From Burkholderiales bacterium (GTDB taxonomy: Bacteria > Pseudomonadota > Gammaproteobacteria > Burkholderiales > Burkholderiaceae_B): 64,000 nt of DNA. The position numbers were made by a program, and so were the translations under genes. Location: contig JAIXTE010000022.1 of the NCBI GenBank assembly GCA_027484315.1, forward strand, positions 1 to 64,000. Reading direction: 5' to 3'. The notes under the pieces were generated by a model. It worked only from the letters and a program-made list of their open reading frames with translations. It did not search any database and had not been told where the DNA came from. This document shows, one piece after another, positions 62,644 to 64,000 of this stretch (positions are counted from its first letter, which is position 1; every line of letters starts with the position of its first letter).

Positions 62644-64000
62644 TTAGAAGTAATAGACATAAGATGCAAAAATTCGAGGGCTTTGCGGCTTGGGGTCTGA
62701 TCGCCGAATTCCTGCCAGTTCCCAGGCCAAACTCAGATTGAACGTGAACACGTTCTGGCGGTCCCAAGCCAGTGCAATGCCATAACCAGCCAGCTCGGCA
62801 TGATTGTCAAAACCCAAGGGACGAGTGCCGGCGTCTTTACGAAAGCGAACACGACCTTGATCGTAGAAAAAGTTGAGCGACATTTCGCGCGCGCTGGTTC
62901 CCAACCAGCTTGCAGAAGGCAGATAGCGCACTTCCAGTGTCAACAGGTCGCAGCTATCGCCCGATGTCTCACCCTGGGCAAAAGCGCGCACCGCGGTGGC
63001 TCCACCCAGCGAGCATTGCTCGCTGCTGTCCAGATTGTCCAGGGCATGCTGCCCACGCGCAAAACCCCACAACATCAATTGGCCTGGGACAACAGACTGA
63101 AGACGACCCAAGGAATAATTCACTCGCGTGGCCTTGATGTCATCGTCAAGACCAAACGGCACGCCTGCGGGATAAGTGACTTCGCTTTCCTCAATCGACA
63201 AGCTGAAGAAACTCAGGCCACCACCCAACGCGCTGTCACGGGCGTCACCACTGACGGACACACGGTAGGAGTCCAGTTCTTTCACGGTTTCAAGTCTGGC
63301 CAAAGATCGCCGATCCGTGAATTCCTTCTTGTCGTAACCCACCAGGGCAAACAGATTCAGGTTTCGAGACCGGACCAGCGGATACAAGGCAAACACACCC
63401 AGGGACTCCGCATCACCATTCAAGCCCAAGGGGAAATCATTGTCGTTCAGGGCATAATTCACGGAGGAAATATTGGCGCCCAGCTTCAAGCCATTCGAAC
63501 CCACGGGCAATGTGTAGCCCAGCAAAGTGAAGTCGAGCCCACCGGTTTCAGACTGCAAGTGACTGGCGGACAATGAGTCGCCCAAACCCAAAGGGCTTTC
63601 CCACGACATGGACGCGATACCCCGGTATGTGCCTGCAAATCGGGATCCGTTTGCATCGAGCCCGACACTGCCTGTCAAGGCCTTGTCATTGGAAGGTGTG
63701 GCCACCAGAATCGCCTTGCCCGGCTGAGTGCCGGGCTTGATTGCAAACGACATGCGAATACCCCGCAAATCGTTTAGCAGAAACACCACTCGCTCCACTT
63801 CACTGACACGAATCACGGTTCCCGGTATCAGGCGATTCAAGTGTGACTCCACAATATCCCGATCCACACGAAGTGGCTCAGCAGGCCAGTTCACCTCGAC
63901 TGACTCCAGCACGCCAGGTAACGCCTGAATGGTCACCACGCCTTCCTTGATGTCTTGTGCAGGCAGGTAGGCATAGGCCAGGTACAGCCCCGCTTCGCTT
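62644..64000 (-). CDS. TpsB outer-membrane transporter (ShlB/FhaC/HecB family), cut by window end
   Basis: The frame is open to the window edge, so the N terminus (signal peptide and most of the first POTRA domain) is missing. Visible are the end of a POTRA domain with AYLPAQDIKEGVVTIQALPG, a second POTRA segment, and the ShlB-type 16-strand barrel ending in SYVYYF. LRGIRMSFAIKPGTQPGKAILV is the POTRA-to-barrel junction, and SLGGATAVRAFAQGE is the conserved barrel/L6-loop motif that usually reads VRGY; here it is VRAF. It exports the downstream TpsA across the outer membrane. Confidence 0.93.
   Translation of the reverse strand, partial: SEAGLYLAYAYLPAQDIKEGVVTIQALPGVLESVEVNWPAEPLRVDRDIVESHLNRLIPGTVIRVSEVERVVFLLNDLRGIRMSFAIKPGTQPGKAILVATPSNDKALTGSVGLDANGSRFAGTYRGIASMSWESPLGLGDSLSASHLQSETGGLDFTLLGYTLPVGSNGLKLGANISSVNYALNDNDFPLGLNGDAESLGVFALYPLVRSRNLNLFALVGYDKKEFTDRRSLARLETVKELDSYRVSVSGDARDSALGGGLSFFSLSIEESEVTYPAGVPFGLDDDIKATRVNYSLGRLQSVVPGQLMLWGFARGQHALDNLDSSEQCSLGGATAVRAFAQGETSGDSCDLLTLEVRYLPSASWLGTSAREMSLNFFYDQGRVRFRKDAGTRPLGFDNHAELAGYGIALAWDRQNVFTFNLSLAWELAGIRRSDPKPQSPRIFASYVYYF

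Overview
The window looks like chromosomal DNA of a betaproteobacterium, probably order Burkholderiales. GC content is moderate and coding density is high. The envelope, storage and phosphate genes (wax-ester synthase, PHA-synthase-like enzyme, two-partner secretion, PstSCAB) fit that group, and a Limnobacter-like genus is my best guess. The taxonomy is inferred from gene content, not proven. I see no rRNA, tRNA, CRISPR array, insertion sequence or prophage.

Layout. 1-3.5 kb: end of an Uup-type ABC-F ATPase, a secreted protein of unknown role, outer-membrane phospholipase A and a MerR regulator. 3.5-6.9 kb (minus strand): a 1024-residue regulator with the order receiver, PP2C phosphatase, receiver, decayed PP2C, HATPase kinase, followed upstream by its probable STAS partner. 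7.1-19.7 kb (plus strand): one tightly packed cellulose operon in the order bcsB, bcsZ, bcsC, bcsE-like, small membrane protein, bcsQ, bcsA, bcsG, bcsR-like. It has everything expected for phosphoethanolamine-modified cellulose. 19.7-29.6 kb: lipid and general metabolism (wax-ester synthase, crotonase, nuclease, thioesterase, metal-dependent hydrolase family protein, AI-2E-type permease, EamA transporter, old yellow enzyme, cytochrome c, class II aldolase, fatty acid hydroxylase). 29.8-32.8 kb: a 988-residue tandem tyrosine phosphatase with an active first domain and a dead second domain. 32.9-41.0 kb: animal-type haem peroxidase, FkbM methyltransferase, double glutaredoxin/GST-N protein, second EamA transporter, acrylyl-CoA-reductase-like enzyme, PaaX regulator, a repeat-bearing non-coding gap, and a PHA-synthase-like hydrolase. 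41.1-43.1 kb: an arsenic operon arsR-arsC-arsC-aqpS. 43.1-48.1 kb: a second fatty acid hydroxylase, then pstCAB and pstS with two recognisable Pho boxes. 48.1-57 kb: RlhA-like U32 protein, an internally duplicated secreted protein, AEC transporter, NhaR-like regulator, HPF-like protein, HtpX, NlpC/P60 lipoprotein, small membrane protein and a GlcG/HbpS protein. 57-64 kb (minus strand): a two-partner secretion pair, tpsB (cut by the window edge) then the large exoprotein tpsA.

How it fits together. The strongest theme is surface life. The partner-switch pair sits head to head with the cellulose operon, and the BcsA PilZ motif and BcsE-like protein depart from the standard c-di-GMP-binding residues. 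This raises the possibility that cellulose output here is governed at least partly by an HsbR/HsbA-like switch. The TpsA adhesin adds a second surface factor. The tandem tyrosine phosphatase, with eukaryote-like motifs and a pseudophosphatase partner domain, is the other candidate for undescribed biology.
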